A stretch of DNA of 50,421 bases, from positions 1-50,421 of the forward strand of contig RIBJ01000062.1 of the NCBI GenBank assembly GCA_003762715.1, written 5' to 3'. The DNA is from Muribaculaceae bacterium Isolate-104 (HZI). Lineage in GTDB: Bacteria; Bacteroidota; Bacteroidia; Bacteroidales; Muribaculaceae. Position 1 is the first letter of the stretch; each line of letters opens with the position of its first letter. The notes below the pieces were generated by a model. It was not told the origin of the DNA. It was given only the letters and a program-made list of their open reading frames with translations, and did no database searches. A program made the position numbers and the translations under genes. Below are positions 24,440-33,531 of this stretch, piece by piece.

Positions 24440-25301
24440 GAAACCCTTGTCTTAAATATTGTCCGTCATACAGCAGTGAGGATTCGCAATAGTTCGGATT
24501 GGAGTAATTCCGCATATACACCTCCAAAATCCTTCCATTGTGATTATACAGATAGTTACTACATTTACAGTCTGCACCACGATTGCGTGACTCAGTAAAA
24601 TATAAGTGAGGAATGTTTGTAAAGTTTATTTCATCGAAATCAACATAATGCTTCTTACAATAATCATTGACTTTCATTAAAGCGACGAAGCCAAGTCGAG
24701 GTAACCTCAATGCGATAGCAAACTTCATCATATTCTCAACTTCGTCAGAATTATCGATGAAACCTCGAATCAGATTGCAGCTGGCATTAACTCTCTCCAA
24801 ATCTATATCCTCAAACTCTAATGCCTTTTCCGAAATAGAAACGCCATATATCTCTGATAACTTATCACGGTCATAATGATGTAAGGACATAAATATGGAG
24901 TTCCAACGAGGTTGACGCATCATATCTTGCGAGGCAGGAACAAGTCCGTTCGTGTTCAGATGTAAATGAATATTAAGATACTGTTCTGTGCTGGCTGTCG
25001 CAAGGATTTGATTCACTATTTCAGAGGCCACAGAGGGTTCTCCTCCGGTTATATTGATGCGATTTATAATTATGTCTTTTTCCCTTAGTTCATCAATAAC
25101 CTCCCACAACTTAACATGATTAAATGCTTCGATATTTTTATGGCAACCGCCGTTTGAGCAGAACGCACAACGAGCATTGCAGCAATCCGTCACTTTAACG
25201 AAGACATTTACTGCCTTTGGAATAGGTTGTGGTTGACAATGTCCATGAGCACAACTCATTGACTTCAATTGTATATGCTTGTCGAAAATCACTGCACACA
25301 T
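24417..25301 (-). CDS. radical SAM protein
   Basis: The 294-residue protein has the motif CCNARCAFC (CxxxCxxC), ITGGEPSV (the GGE SAM-binding motif), HLHLNTNGL and further barrel strands. The N-terminus adds a Cys/His stretch (MSCAHGHCQPQP) that could bind metal, and CKCSNYLYN near 240 could hold an extra cluster. The substrate is unknown. It lies 1 nt after the preceding gene and overlaps the HemW-like gene, so the two radical SAM enzymes are made together. Confidence 0.85.
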   Translation of the reverse strand: MCAVIFDKHIQLKSMSCAHGHCQPQPIPKAVNVFVKVTDCCNARCAFCSNGGCHKNIEAFNHVKLWEVIDELREKDIIINRINITGGEPSVASEIVNQILATASTEQYLNIHLHLNTNGLVPASQDMMRQPRWNSIFMSLHHYDRDKLSEIYGVSISEKALEFEDIDLERVNASCNLIRGFIDNSDEVENMMKFAIALRLPRLGFVALMKVNDYCKKHYVDFDEINFTNIPHLYFTESRNRGADCKCSNYLYNHNGRILEVYMRNYSNPNYCESSLLYDGQYLRQGFHDDNIIY

Positions 25302-25302
25302 T

Positions 25303-26121
25303 TTATTCTGACATTACTGATTTCAGATGAGAAACAGCTTTCGATAATATACTCCGTGAATGTTCATCAATCCGGTTCCACTCATAATCACTATCCTCAG
25401 GATAGTGGAACACTTTGTATGTGCAAGATAATTCCTTCAGTTGATTAGACACCGTAATAAATTTATTTTTCAATCTTATGTCCAAATTTGATTCAATAAT
25501 AGCAACATGTACATTTAGTCCCAACGCATTTAGTTTCCGGCAGAGAAATGGTGCGACATGAGACGTTCCGTAATCTCCGAAATCAGCAACACAAAAGCCA
25601 ACGTTATCAAACACAGCATTATCCTTGACAAATTTAAGTATAATCGGCTCAAATACTTCAATCATTTGTTCATGTAGTCTATGATATATTCCATTCCCTC
25701 GATTTGTACAATCTGCGATATTAAGCCATAGCCCATCCTCGGACGATTCAATTAGTAAAGATTTATATGCTTCATCTTCGTTTTCACGAATGATTTGTGC
25801 CATTAACTTATGACCTTCTTCGTCTGATGTTGAGCAGTAATCGTATATGCCGAAACTATGCAGACCCAACTCGTGCCTATCGTATATGACAGTAAGCGTT
25901 TTATTTCCAGCTACTATTCTCAAATCATTCACATCGAAATGATCAAGAGCATAACCTTCTTCAAGTATACAGTTTACAAGTCTTTCCCAATTGATACTCA
26001 TGGGTATAGGAGTTTCATCTATGGTTTCCGAAATGAATATCTCTTGAGCTGAAGGCACATCATTCGTTAACGCGCTATTACGTCCGAATAATTTCTTGAT
26101 AAGATTGAAGATGTTGCCCAT
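25303..26121 (-). CDS. hypothetical protein in the radical SAM cluster
   Basis: I do not recognise this 272-residue protein. A short basic N-terminus (GNIFNLIKKLFGRN) resembles a membrane-association or targeting helix also hinted at in its neighbour (GIFDSFKSRN). The rest is acidic and mixed alpha/beta, with strands such as NVGFCVADFGDYGTSHVAPF and VHVAIIESNLDIRLKNKF. It sits 4 nt downstream of the macro-like gene and 1 nt upstream of the radical SAM gene. Confidence 0.6.
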   Translation of the reverse strand: MGNIFNLIKKLFGRNSALTNDVPSAQEIFISETIDETPIPMSINWERLVNCILEEGYALDHFDVNDLRIVAGNKTLTVIYDRHELGLHSFGIYDYCSTSDEEGHKLMAQIIRENEDEAYKSLLIESSEDGLWLNIADCTNRGNGIYHRLHEQMIEVFEPIILKFVKDNAVFDNVGFCVADFGDYGTSHVAPFLCRKLNALGLNVHVAIIESNLDIRLKNKFITVSNQLKELSCTYKVFHYPEDSDYEWNRIDEHSRSILSKAVSHLKSVMSE

Positions 26122-26125
26122 AGCT

Positions 26126-27601
26126 TTACAAATTAGTATCCCGTTTTAGTCTGAGATCTGTAATGAAATTTCGTTTCTCCTCAAGATTGGCAAATTCCAT
26201 TATTCCGGCATCTCTCCATGTTCCAAGAATTGGCAGTGATATGTCATCCTTTGGAATGAAATAACCTCTAATACATTCGTATCGTGAATCTGTTTCTAAT
26301 ATCCCAGCTGCGATAGTGTATTCAAGATAGTGGGGGATATGATTGGGACCGGCACCTTCTCCACATGAAATGGCATACCCTCCTTTTTCAAGCCCAATGT
26401 ACACCGGCCCGGATCCGATGCTTTTGGGTATAAATGCACCCCAACATGAATATGGGGTATAGTCGTGTGACAATACCGCTTCAAGACCATATTTCCGAAC
26501 ACCACGTTTATGTCTGTTAAACATAAGTTCATCAAGCCGATGCGAATCAAGTATTCCGTCAGCTTTTTGAATCTTATTCCAGTTTTCCTTAAGAAATCGT
26601 TCAAAATAGAATAACGGATAACCGTGTCCTGCGCGGATTGGAGACATTAAATAATCGCGGTTAGGCCCACAATGAGAGAAGTGAGTGATTCCGGAACGAT
26701 TAACATCATAGAGGATTTCCTCGGAAGAACGATACTTGCGGAAGCGGTTTAGGTAGACTATAATATTGAAGAGCTTCTCTCTGCAATAGGAATCATACGC
26801 TTTATCCACCTCACTACTATAAGAAGGGAATTCAAAAAGATGTTTATTCAAAGCATCAACATCAAGTCGGCCATTCTTAAACATATCCTCTTCATGGAGA
26901 ATATTCCAAAAGATGCGTACCGCAATGAAGGCTACGTCATCACCATTCCGTTTGAACCTCTCAAAATATTGGTTTAAAAATGATATAACCTCGTCAGGAG
27001 ATCTGAATTTGACTTCATTGTTCCGCGCAATCACTAAATCTGCAAAAGTCCTTGTGACCCCGTGAGAATGAAGCAATAGATCTTCATTCGGTACCTCTTC
27101 ATTGTCTTTACCGATGATATCCACAAATTCTTTGGGGAGGCGTATGTTTGGAACCACCAGTGCCTCTTTGAACAAGGGGGCAATCTCATTCAACTTAAAA
27201 CCAGCAATACCACATCCTATTTTAGTTACATAGAATGTAAGAGCCTTCTCATATTTTGCAAATTCAATGAATTTGTCAACGTATGGCTTAATCGTATCGA
27301 TCCCTCCCTGCATCGTCGGAATAGCATACGAATTGCCTTGGAGGCCCACACCTTGCCCCCATACTGCGCCAAAACGATTAAAGGCGACTCTTGCGGCACC
27401 ACCCGCATGATGTCCGGCAAGATTACTACCAAACACGAAAATATCTCTTCGGCCCAGAGTCGAAATTTTCTCAGGCGTATATTTAGTGTCAAGAGAGTTG
27501 TCACATACTCCGGGAGCTTGATTTTTATCTTTATTTTCCGAAGATACATTATTTTTTATCTGTCTACTATTTCTTGATTTGAATGAATCAAATATTCCCA
27601 T
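26126..27601 (-). CDS. A1S_2505-type macro-like domain protein with novel C-terminus
   Basis: The 491-residue protein has a low-complexity N-terminus. At about 50-170 it then has a domain with IFVFGSNLAGHHAGGAARVAF, GQGVGLQGNSYAIPT, a YVDKFIEFAKYE helix and FYVTKIGCGIAGF. This is the A1S_2505/phage-related family, which resembles macro or nucleotide-binding folds. The remaining 300 residues are unrecognised, with a conserved-looking GPNHIPHYLEYTIAAGIL. Such domains commonly accompany NAD/ADP-ribose or RNA-repair genes. It is the first gene of the six-gene run. Confidence 0.7.
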   Translation of the reverse strand: MGIFDSFKSRNSRQIKNNVSSENKDKNQAPGVCDNSLDTKYTPEKISTLGRRDIFVFGSNLAGHHAGGAARVAFNRFGAVWGQGVGLQGNSYAIPTMQGGIDTIKPYVDKFIEFAKYEKALTFYVTKIGCGIAGFKLNEIAPLFKEALVVPNIRLPKEFVDIIGKDNEEVPNEDLLLHSHGVTRTFADLVIARNNEVKFRSPDEVISFLNQYFERFKRNGDDVAFIAVRIFWNILHEEDMFKNGRLDVDALNKHLFEFPSYSSEVDKAYDSYCREKLFNIIVYLNRFRKYRSSEEILYDVNRSGITHFSHCGPNRDYLMSPIRAGHGYPLFYFERFLKENWNKIQKADGILDSHRLDELMFNRHKRGVRKYGLEAVLSHDYTPYSCWGAFIPKSIGSGPVYIGLEKGGYAISCGEGAGPNHIPHYLEYTIAAGILETDSRYECIRGYFIPKDDISLPILGTWRDAGIMEFANLEEKRNFITDLRLKRDTNL

Positions 27602-27621
27602 AGTGATTTTCGGTACTAAAA

Positions 27622-27987
27622 TTAGTCAAAGATAATCTTTCCTTTTGAATATCCGTAGTTTGATTCAATTATCAAAATTACTTTTTCGGAAAATGATGCC
27701 CATTCATGGCAATATCGGGTTTCGACACAGATTTCTGAGTCTTTGATTTGGTAAAGATTATCTCCGATTTTCTTTACCTCAACAATATATTTCCCAGTAT
27801 CAACTTTTGTTGGTGTCAATATATATTTGACTTCGATGGTCTTATCATATGAGCCAACTGCCTTTGTTCCAGTCGGTGCTTTGATTACAGAATATAGTTC
27901 TGATATATCGTAGCTACTTTCCGCAAAAGCGAAAGAGGACGCCATCATGAATATCAGGCACAATGCGATAGTCTTAATATGTTTCAT
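27622..27987 (-). CDS. small secreted hypothetical protein
   Basis: The 121-residue protein has a clear Sec signal (IKTIALCLIFMMASSFAFAE) and a short beta-rich mature part with KYILTPTKVDTGKYIVEVKKI and one pair of cysteines (EICVETRYCHEW contains one). No family is recognised. It starts 3 nt after the SanA-NAGPA gene, so they are coupled. Confidence 0.65.
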   Translation of the reverse strand: MKHIKTIALCLIFMMASSFAFAESSYDISELYSVIKAPTGTKAVGSYDKTIEVKYILTPTKVDTGKYIVEVKKIGDNLYQIKDSEICVETRYCHEWASFSEKVILIIESNYGYSKGKIIFD

Positions 27988-27990
27988 ATC

Positions 27991-29322
27991 CTATATAATT
28001 TTAATTACAATGAAATTGGATGCGTAAGGTAATGATGTGGAGTGAAGAAATTTGGGAGATTTTTCTGACTGGTTGACGCGATAGAAACAGTAATTCCAGC
28101 CTTGTCCCATATCGGTGTATAACGCCTCTTTCACGCCCACATATAGTAATGCATCAATGAAATTTCCAAATGTTACGATGCCTTGACTTTCATAGAGAGC
28201 CAACCGATTGTCGGAATCAAGACATAAGGCGCGGAATACGTTTCTATTTCCAAGTGGGCGTGTTGTCTTAACAGCGTTGCCATTGTGAATCATCATCTCT
28301 TGCGCGAACCCCATGCCGCCTTCTTGTGCAGCACTATCCAATGCAGAGGTATAATCTTTGTAATGAAATTGTGGACCTGAAACAAGAGACCATGTGAATG
28401 CTCCGGTATTACGCTTGCAGCGATAACCCTTGAAACGCTTGCCTCCGGCGACGTGATCTCCTGCCACATTCTCGTGTCCTTTATCAAACTCTGTCCCGGT
28501 AAAAGCACCTGCAAAGGCTAAGATGATTGAATCGTTCTCTGGCGAAGGAATTTCGCCACACACCATATCCATTTGCAAGCCAGCCATATTCGGTGTAAGA
28601 CAGATTAGGTCTCCATACTCCGTTTTGATGTGTGAAACAGCCAGTACGTCAGCATCGACATTCGTAAAATCTCTGATAATTGACTCTTTTATATCTGGAT
28701 GAAGACCACGAGCCACGTCAATAAACAATTTCACACGGGCTAATACCTCACGACCTCGGTTACGCCACCATGAAGTGCGTCGCCCCGGCGTCTTGGCATT
28801 GAATGCAATTGCATCAATGCCAAGATGCTTTGCCTGATACAAGGCACGTTCATTGTGGTATTTCTGAGAGATTATGGTTATCGAGTCCTGACAATAGACA
28901 TCGTGTATCTTCGCAATCGAATTGAGCGTCCGGGTGCCGTCATAGTCAAGAATAATCCGAGTAGAATCAACGCCTTGCTTCATCAAGGAATCACGCATTG
29001 CCACAGGCTCATCATATCCATTTTCAGTGTTACGATAATCTCCGCCACTGACGACAAGCCAATCAACCTTACCGGCTTTATACAAGTCGGCTCCCGCTTT
29101 TATGCGGTGGTCAAAATAGTAATTGCGACGCCCATTCCATGTTGAAATGGGCGAAGTTCCCAGAATTAACCCAACCTTGCGATGAGGGATGCTGTCCACA
29201 TCATCGTACAACCGACCTTTCGCATTGTTACCTACAAGTATATCGCATATAGCTACACCTATGAAGCATAGTAAAACAACGCCACCTATTATTGTCAATC
29301 TTCTGATAATTTCTTTTTTCAT
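27991..29322 (-). CDS. fusion of SanA/DUF218 domain and NAGPA-like domain
   Basis: The 443-residue protein has an N-terminal membrane helix (about 7-27). A DUF218/SanA domain follows (about 45-215) with GLILGTSP, FDHRIKAGADLYKAGKVDWLVVSGG, DYDGTRTLNSIAK and the end GRREVLARVKLFIDV. SanA proteins maintain envelope permeability. The C-terminal part (about 235-440) has the NAGPA pattern: IILAFAGAFTGTE, AQEMMIHNGNAV, FGNFIDALLYVGVKEALYTDMGQGWNY. The combination is unusual and suggests an envelope polymer-processing role. A related stand-alone NAGPA-like protein is at 20120-20995. Confidence 0.75.
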   Translation of the reverse strand: MKKEIIRRLTIIGGVVLLCFIGVAICDILVGNNAKGRLYDDVDSIPHRKVGLILGTSPISTWNGRRNYYFDHRIKAGADLYKAGKVDWLVVSGGDYRNTENGYDEPVAMRDSLMKQGVDSTRIILDYDGTRTLNSIAKIHDVYCQDSITIISQKYHNERALYQAKHLGIDAIAFNAKTPGRRTSWWRNRGREVLARVKLFIDVARGLHPDIKESIIRDFTNVDADVLAVSHIKTEYGDLICLTPNMAGLQMDMVCGEIPSPENDSIILAFAGAFTGTEFDKGHENVAGDHVAGGKRFKGYRCKRNTGAFTWSLVSGPQFHYKDYTSALDSAAQEGGMGFAQEMMIHNGNAVKTTRPLGNRNVFRALCLDSDNRLALYESQGIVTFGNFIDALLYVGVKEALYTDMGQGWNYCFYRVNQSEKSPKFLHSTSLPYASNFIVIKII

Positions 29323-29341
29323 TTAACTATTGTATTTCTCT

Positions 29342-29959
29342 TTACAAATGTAAATGTTCAAGGTCGAGAGAATCCACCATATTGCCTGTTTCGTCGAATA
29401 TCTGCAAGAAAGTATATCTGCCGGCAATATCAGGGTCTGACACATAGCGATATGACTGAAATATCATATATCCTTCCTCGGAGGTCGAACCAATGTACCC
29501 TTGATTTGCCGGGACATACCATGCTTTACGTTTGTCTACATCGATGAAGTATGAGAACTCATTCCTCATATCCGGACACCCTTCTACAATCAACTGAAGA
29601 GGATCATAGTTGTAAATTGTCACCCTGCTCGTGACAAGAATCGAGTCAATTGGTACAGGATAAAATTTGTTCCCGTCTCCCATATACCAGCAATGCCAGT
29701 CAGGTCGAGTAGTCTGATACAGTTTGATTTCCTCCTCTGTTGTTTTATTCTTTATCCATAGTGCAACTTCAGGAATGTCGTATTCATCTTTTGCTGAATC
29801 GACAACTTGAATATACAATGCAACGGAATCGTTTTGGGCGACAAGATCCTTGTCGGAATCAAAACCAGTACGTGCACCTTTATTTGTACTACTCTGATTG
29901 CATCCCCACAAAATTATCATGCAAACAAAAAGAAAGAGAGTGTTAGCTGTTGCTCTCAT
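29342..29959 (-). CDS. lipoprotein, unknown
   Basis: I start at ATG 29959, which gives a lipoprotein signal ending in the lipobox LWGC; the longer frame from 30091 runs inside the upstream gene. The 205-residue product has an acidic start after the cysteine and a beta-rich body with YIQVVDSAKDEYDIPEVALW and YFIDVDKRKAWYVPANQG. No family is recognised. It overlaps the upstream gene by 17 nt. Confidence 0.65.
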   Translation of the reverse strand: MRATANTLFLFVCMIILWGCNQSSTNKGARTGFDSDKDLVAQNDSVALYIQVVDSAKDEYDIPEVALWIKNKTTEEEIKLYQTTRPDWHCWYMGDGNKFYPVPIDSILVTSRVTIYNYDPLQLIVEGCPDMRNEFSYFIDVDKRKAWYVPANQGYIGSTSEEGYMIFQSYRYVSDPDIAGRYTFLQIFDETGNMVDSLDLEHLHL

Positions 29960-31049
29960 CGGCTGAATCGTCATTATAAACTGAGTAAAACAATTCCATA
30001 TCTTCCAGATTGGCGTTATTACCAAACAAGCATGGGCTATTCCGTGTAATGTTGTAAGCCTGAGCCAATCGAAGGAACTCCTTAAAAGCAATTTTATCGT
30101 ATGGATGTGTCTTCAGATGTGCGATATATACCAGTGCCACACGATTTCGCATATCGTTGTAGAACAGGTTATACATGGCTCCGTCATTGCTTCTACTGCC
30201 TAAAATATTTATCTGAAGTGCTACTCGCCACATCCTCCATAATTCGCCCAATAGTGGTGAATACTTGTTTTCCCGGAGTAACTTATCAATTACAGCGACC
30301 ATTTCTTTGTCACTTCTTTGCGGATGGCGATAGTTACAATAAGCAAACTCACGGGCCAGAACACACTGCTTGGAGAAATCCGGCTCCTCAAGAGTCATTC
30401 TCAATAGTTCCTGTCGGAATGAAGCGGTGTCAGCCAGTGCTTTGGCGTGAATCTCTGAATACTCCTCAAGGATTGTTTCAGGCTTAAACTCCTCGTCTGA
30501 TATATGGTTTTCGATAAAGGTTGTTGAATATTTGTTGTACGCCTCGTAGAATTTATCTACGGCAGGGTTTCCTTTGGAATTTGGTTTGACACCTTTTCTT
30601 ATACAAGCTGCGGCCGTCTTGGAGGCGGCAAGTAGAGCCTCTCTGATTTCTCGCTCTCCAATTCCGGAAACATTTATTGAGTCGAGTGCATCGGCTTGCG
30701 CCAATCCGAAGTTCGGTTCTGACATATAGCGTTCAGCGGTACTAACGTCATACGCCATAGTGTTGAAAGCCAATGCTATATTATAGCATTGAAGCAACGA
30801 ATCAGCAAAATGACTGAGCGTTAGAGTGTCCGGCATTTCCGGATAACGAATATTGTGGCTGATCGCCTCAAATCCTTCGCCGTCATCTCCGATATTTGGA
30901 GCCCATTGGTCTCCTCCCATCGAATCAAGATAAGCCTGATAAGGGAATGACGGCATTATCAGTTCTCGTTGGACTTTGTTGTTACCATCACAAGACAGCA
31001 ATATCCATAACAAAGGAACGATGGCAATTATTTTGAGCAGACATTTCAT
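29943..31049 (-). CDS. lipoprotein, helical, unknown
   Basis: The 368-residue protein has a lipoprotein signal (MKCLLKIIAIVPLLWILLSC) and a largely helical mature part with regular TPR-like spacing, for example LLGELWRMWRVALQINILG and IAFKEFLRLAQAYNI. I cannot assign a family. It overlaps the next gene and is 8 nt downstream of the Sel1 gene, so it belongs to the same operon. Confidence 0.65.
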   Translation of the reverse strand: MKCLLKIIAIVPLLWILLSCDGNNKVQRELIMPSFPYQAYLDSMGGDQWAPNIGDDGEGFEAISHNIRYPEMPDTLTLSHFADSLLQCYNIALAFNTMAYDVSTAERYMSEPNFGLAQADALDSINVSGIGEREIREALLAASKTAAACIRKGVKPNSKGNPAVDKFYEAYNKYSTTFIENHISDEEFKPETILEEYSEIHAKALADTASFRQELLRMTLEEPDFSKQCVLAREFAYCNYRHPQRSDKEMVAVIDKLLRENKYSPLLGELWRMWRVALQINILGSRSNDGAMYNLFYNDMRNRVALVYIAHLKTHPYDKIAFKEFLRLAQAYNITRNSPCLFGNNANLEDMELFYSVYNDDSADESNS

Positions 31050-31057
31050 AAGGGAAG

Positions 31058-31810
31058 TTAATCAGAAATAATCGGGAAGTCGGAGAATTGGATGTCAAGG
31101 CTGTCGGCTTTGTGCTGCCACATCTTATTGTCCGGCTCAATGCGCTGCATTTCCAGTACGGCCTCCGGATAATTCATCATTGCCGAATGGCGCATTGCTT
31201 CAATGGCTTTTTCTCTATCGGGGGAGGTGCCTATTCCGGCAGCATAACACATGGCAAGATGCCATCCGGCGCTCGGTGCTCCTAATTTGTAGGCTAACGA
31301 GAGATATTTGAACGCATCATTTCCTCTGCGCTGATTCAGGCAGGCCGAGCCACAAAAGAGAGCGGCTTGGGCGTTTCCTGCATCAGCTGCTTTTGAAAGA
31401 TAAGAGACCGCTTCCGCCTCATCTTCGTAGTAAAGTCGCATCCCTTTAGTAGCAAGAGCTACCGGGTCATTCATAGCAATACCTTTGTCAAGCCAATAAT
31501 TCAGTCGATTGGAATACAATTTTGTCCTGTCCGCATTACTTTTATTGGCAAGATTGAGACTGTCAACTTCTTCCTCAGTCCATTCATAGCCATCGGGTTC
31601 TATAACATCTTCCACCTCAACATAAATAGTGGAATTTTCGTCATAAAACTCAATCAGTCGGTGCATAGCGGCAGTATCTCCTTGCTCTGCGAGGGTTTCC
31701 CATTTTGCGAGTTGCACACTATCCTCTGTGTTGTTGAGCCCGGTTTGTGCATAAACGGCTACAACCGTAATGAGCGATACTAAAATCGCAGTTATTGTTA
31801 TTTTTCTCAT
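31058..31810 (-). CDS. secreted Sel1-repeat protein
   Basis: The 250-residue protein has a Sec signal (about 1-21, ending VYAQ) and Sel1/TPR-like repeats: AVSYLSKAADAGNAQAALFCG, NDAFKYLSLAYKLGAPSAGWHLAMCYAAGIG and EKAIEAMRHSAMMNYPEAVL. Such proteins act as periplasmic scaffolds. It is the first gene of a run of lipoproteins and the SanA-NAGPA fusion. Confidence 0.8.
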   Translation of the reverse strand: MRKITITAILVSLITVVAVYAQTGLNNTEDSVQLAKWETLAEQGDTAAMHRLIEFYDENSTIYVEVEDVIEPDGYEWTEEEVDSLNLANKSNADRTKLYSNRLNYWLDKGIAMNDPVALATKGMRLYYEDEAEAVSYLSKAADAGNAQAALFCGSACLNQRRGNDAFKYLSLAYKLGAPSAGWHLAMCYAAGIGTSPDREKAIEAMRHSAMMNYPEAVLEMQRIEPDNKMWQHKADSLDIQFSDFPIISD

Positions 31811-31870
31811 ATTGAGTGTTGAGTTGTTTTGACAGTCAATTCAATTTTTTTTCGGGATTGGTACCTCTTT

Positions 31871-32308
31871 CTATTGTATGCCTTTTTCACGGATTATTGC
31901 CAGGCTTTTCAGATCACGACTTCCTGCAAAGTATTTGTCAAGCACTTTTTCAAAAACATCACCGGGCGACACATAGTCAAATAGTGTCATCGATGAACCG
32001 AGTTTCATCCAGTCGGTCGAACCGAAAACCTGTCCGGGGTCGGAAGCCGGAAGTTCAAGAAGTGCTGCGCAAATTTCGCGCAGCCGGCTGCCCAGCAGCT
32101 GGTCATCTAAATAGGCGCGAGCCTCGTCAGCGCACTTGATAGCGTAGAACTTCGTGTTGTATGAATGACCGAAGCCCACTATCTGAGGGAAGATGTACCA
32201 CATCCAATGGCTCATCTTACGGCCATTCTTAATTTCTGAAAGAGCCTTCTCATACACTCCGAAATCTTGAGCATTCTTGAATCTCGCCAAATAATATCTA
32301 TCTGCCAT
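31871..32308 (-). CDS. DUF1810 family protein
   Basis: The 145-residue protein matches the DUF1810 pattern throughout: YYLARFKNAQDFGVYEKALSEI, the signature SHWMWYIFPQI, AYLDDQLLGSRLREICAALL and DWMKLGSSMTLFDYVSP. Members are cytosolic and of the calpastatin-like annotated group; the biochemical function is unknown. A TACCTTTG -7 box lies 47 nt upstream. Confidence 0.9.
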   Translation of the reverse strand: MADRYYLARFKNAQDFGVYEKALSEIKNGRKMSHWMWYIFPQIVGFGHSYNTKFYAIKCADEARAYLDDQLLGSRLREICAALLELPASDPGQVFGSTDWMKLGSSMTLFDYVSPGDVFEKVLDKYFAGSRDLKSLAIIREKGIQ

Positions 32309-32354
32309 AATGATTATATGTTATATTTCTATTTTCTATATACCCTTATCATCA

Positions 32355-32362
32355 CAAAGGTA
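32355..32362 (-). promoter_or_regulatory. -7 promoter box (TACCTTTG) of the DUF1810 gene
   Basis: The minus strand reads ATTTACCTTTG, a perfect TAnnTTTG match. The 10-mer ATTTACCTTT recurs upstream of two other minus-strand genes (34923-34932 and 35624-35633) at nearly the same distance (45-49 nt) from the start codon, and once more at 44571-44580. Confidence 0.55.
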
Positions 32363-32447
32363 AATATATTTTTGAACAGTCCCAGTATTGGAATGATCCG
32401 AATCCAAATCAGAATCCAATGGACAAAATAGAAACTGGTTTTCTTGA

Positions 32448-33083
32448 TTATTCCTGAGTGTTTGTGGTGAAACCTACCGGGCGACGATTCTTTTGAGCCT
32501 CCATTTGCTTTGCGTTAATCTGCTGATAATTGCTACGTACCAGTTCTTTTGCATCAAAGAATGAGTCAAGAACAGCCTTTACGAAAGGTACGTTGTCAGG
32601 ACACACAGGATGAAGCATTATGTCTCTGCGGCTATGGAAACCGATAACTCCTTCCTCATTAGGTGCCGTAAGCACAACAGTCGGACCGAAGTTAAAATTG
32701 GCCGCGTTGACAGCCTCTCGGATTTTAGGCATATCCGGGTCGTCTGCTTTTACACCGGCCCACATCGGATCCCACACACGGGCGTACATTCCTCCGAACT
32801 CCATATGAAAGTTCTCTCCCTGATACTGCACAGATATGGTACCGTCCTAGTTAGCAGTCGGTTGACAGCCGATGTTAACAAGTGTCTTGAACATTAACCC
32901 TATTGTGTCAGGAGCGGCAGTAGATGGCTCTTCTTGTGCTTCTGTGTTATGTGCTTCGTTCATAACGTTATAATCTTCTGATGACAATCTACTTTCTTGT
33001 TTTTCTTGCCGCCATTCGACAAAATGTCGGATGGCTGAGATAATGGCGATAGCGCCAAAGAATATATAGAGAAAAGTATCCAT
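32448..33083 (-). pseudogene. membrane-anchored YbjN-like protein interrupted by in-frame TAG
   Basis: From ATG 33083 the frame gives an N-terminal membrane helix (DTFLYIFFGAIAIISAI), a charged linker and the start of a YbjN-like domain (MFKTLVNIGCQPTAN). An amber codon follows at 32849-32847. The same frame continues without any shift as DGTISVQYQGENFHMEFGG and ARVWDPMWAGVK to the stop at 32448, completing the domain. The stop falls where homologues normally have E or Q, so one base change (CAG or GAG to TAG) explains it. It is either a recent nonsense mutation, a sequencing error or, less likely, amber readthrough. Confidence 0.75.
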
Positions 33084-33090
33084 GCCACCT

Positions 33091-33528
33091 TCATCGGTTT
33101 TCGATTGTATGAATGACTGATTCAAGTACCTTTGGATACATCCGGATAACTTGGTCGGCCGATACACCGCAGGAGTTGATTAGATAGCTGAAGGCATCCA
33201 TGTGGAGCAGATAATCTTTCATATTTAACTTGCCGGTACGGGCGTGATGCTCCATGACTGAAGCCATCAATCCAGCGATGAACGATTCGTGCATTGCCGA
33301 TTGTTCATTTGCCTCATTAGCGAATGCGAGTTGAAGTTTGCAGTCTTTTACGAAGTCTTCTAATGGTTCTCCGTTAAGAGCGGCAAGTAATTCCACGTCT
33401 CCTGAAAGCAGCTCCATCGGACAGAATCGGCTTGTGGCTACAACGCCATCAGAGTAAGGCATTTCAATAGTTATATTTTTGCCTTTTCCAAGCACTTCTG
33501 CATCGAAGTTCAGTTTGATTGTTTCCAT
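33091..33528 (-). CDS. hypothetical cytosolic protein
   Basis: The 145-residue protein has no signal or membrane helix. Strands at the start (IKLNFDAEVLGKGKNITIEMPYSD) are followed by a helical body ending DQVIRMYPKVLESVIHTIENR. No family is recognised. It lies 3 nt after the zinc-ribbon gene and 7 nt before the YbjN-like gene, so it is probably in one operon with them. Confidence 0.6.
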   Translation of the reverse strand: METIKLNFDAEVLGKGKNITIEMPYSDGVVATSRFCPMELLSGDVELLAALNGEPLEDFVKDCKLQLAFANEANEQSAMHESFIAGLMASVMEHHARTGKLNMKDYLLHMDAFSYLINSCGVSADQVIRMYPKVLESVIHTIENR

Positions 33529-33531
33529 CGC

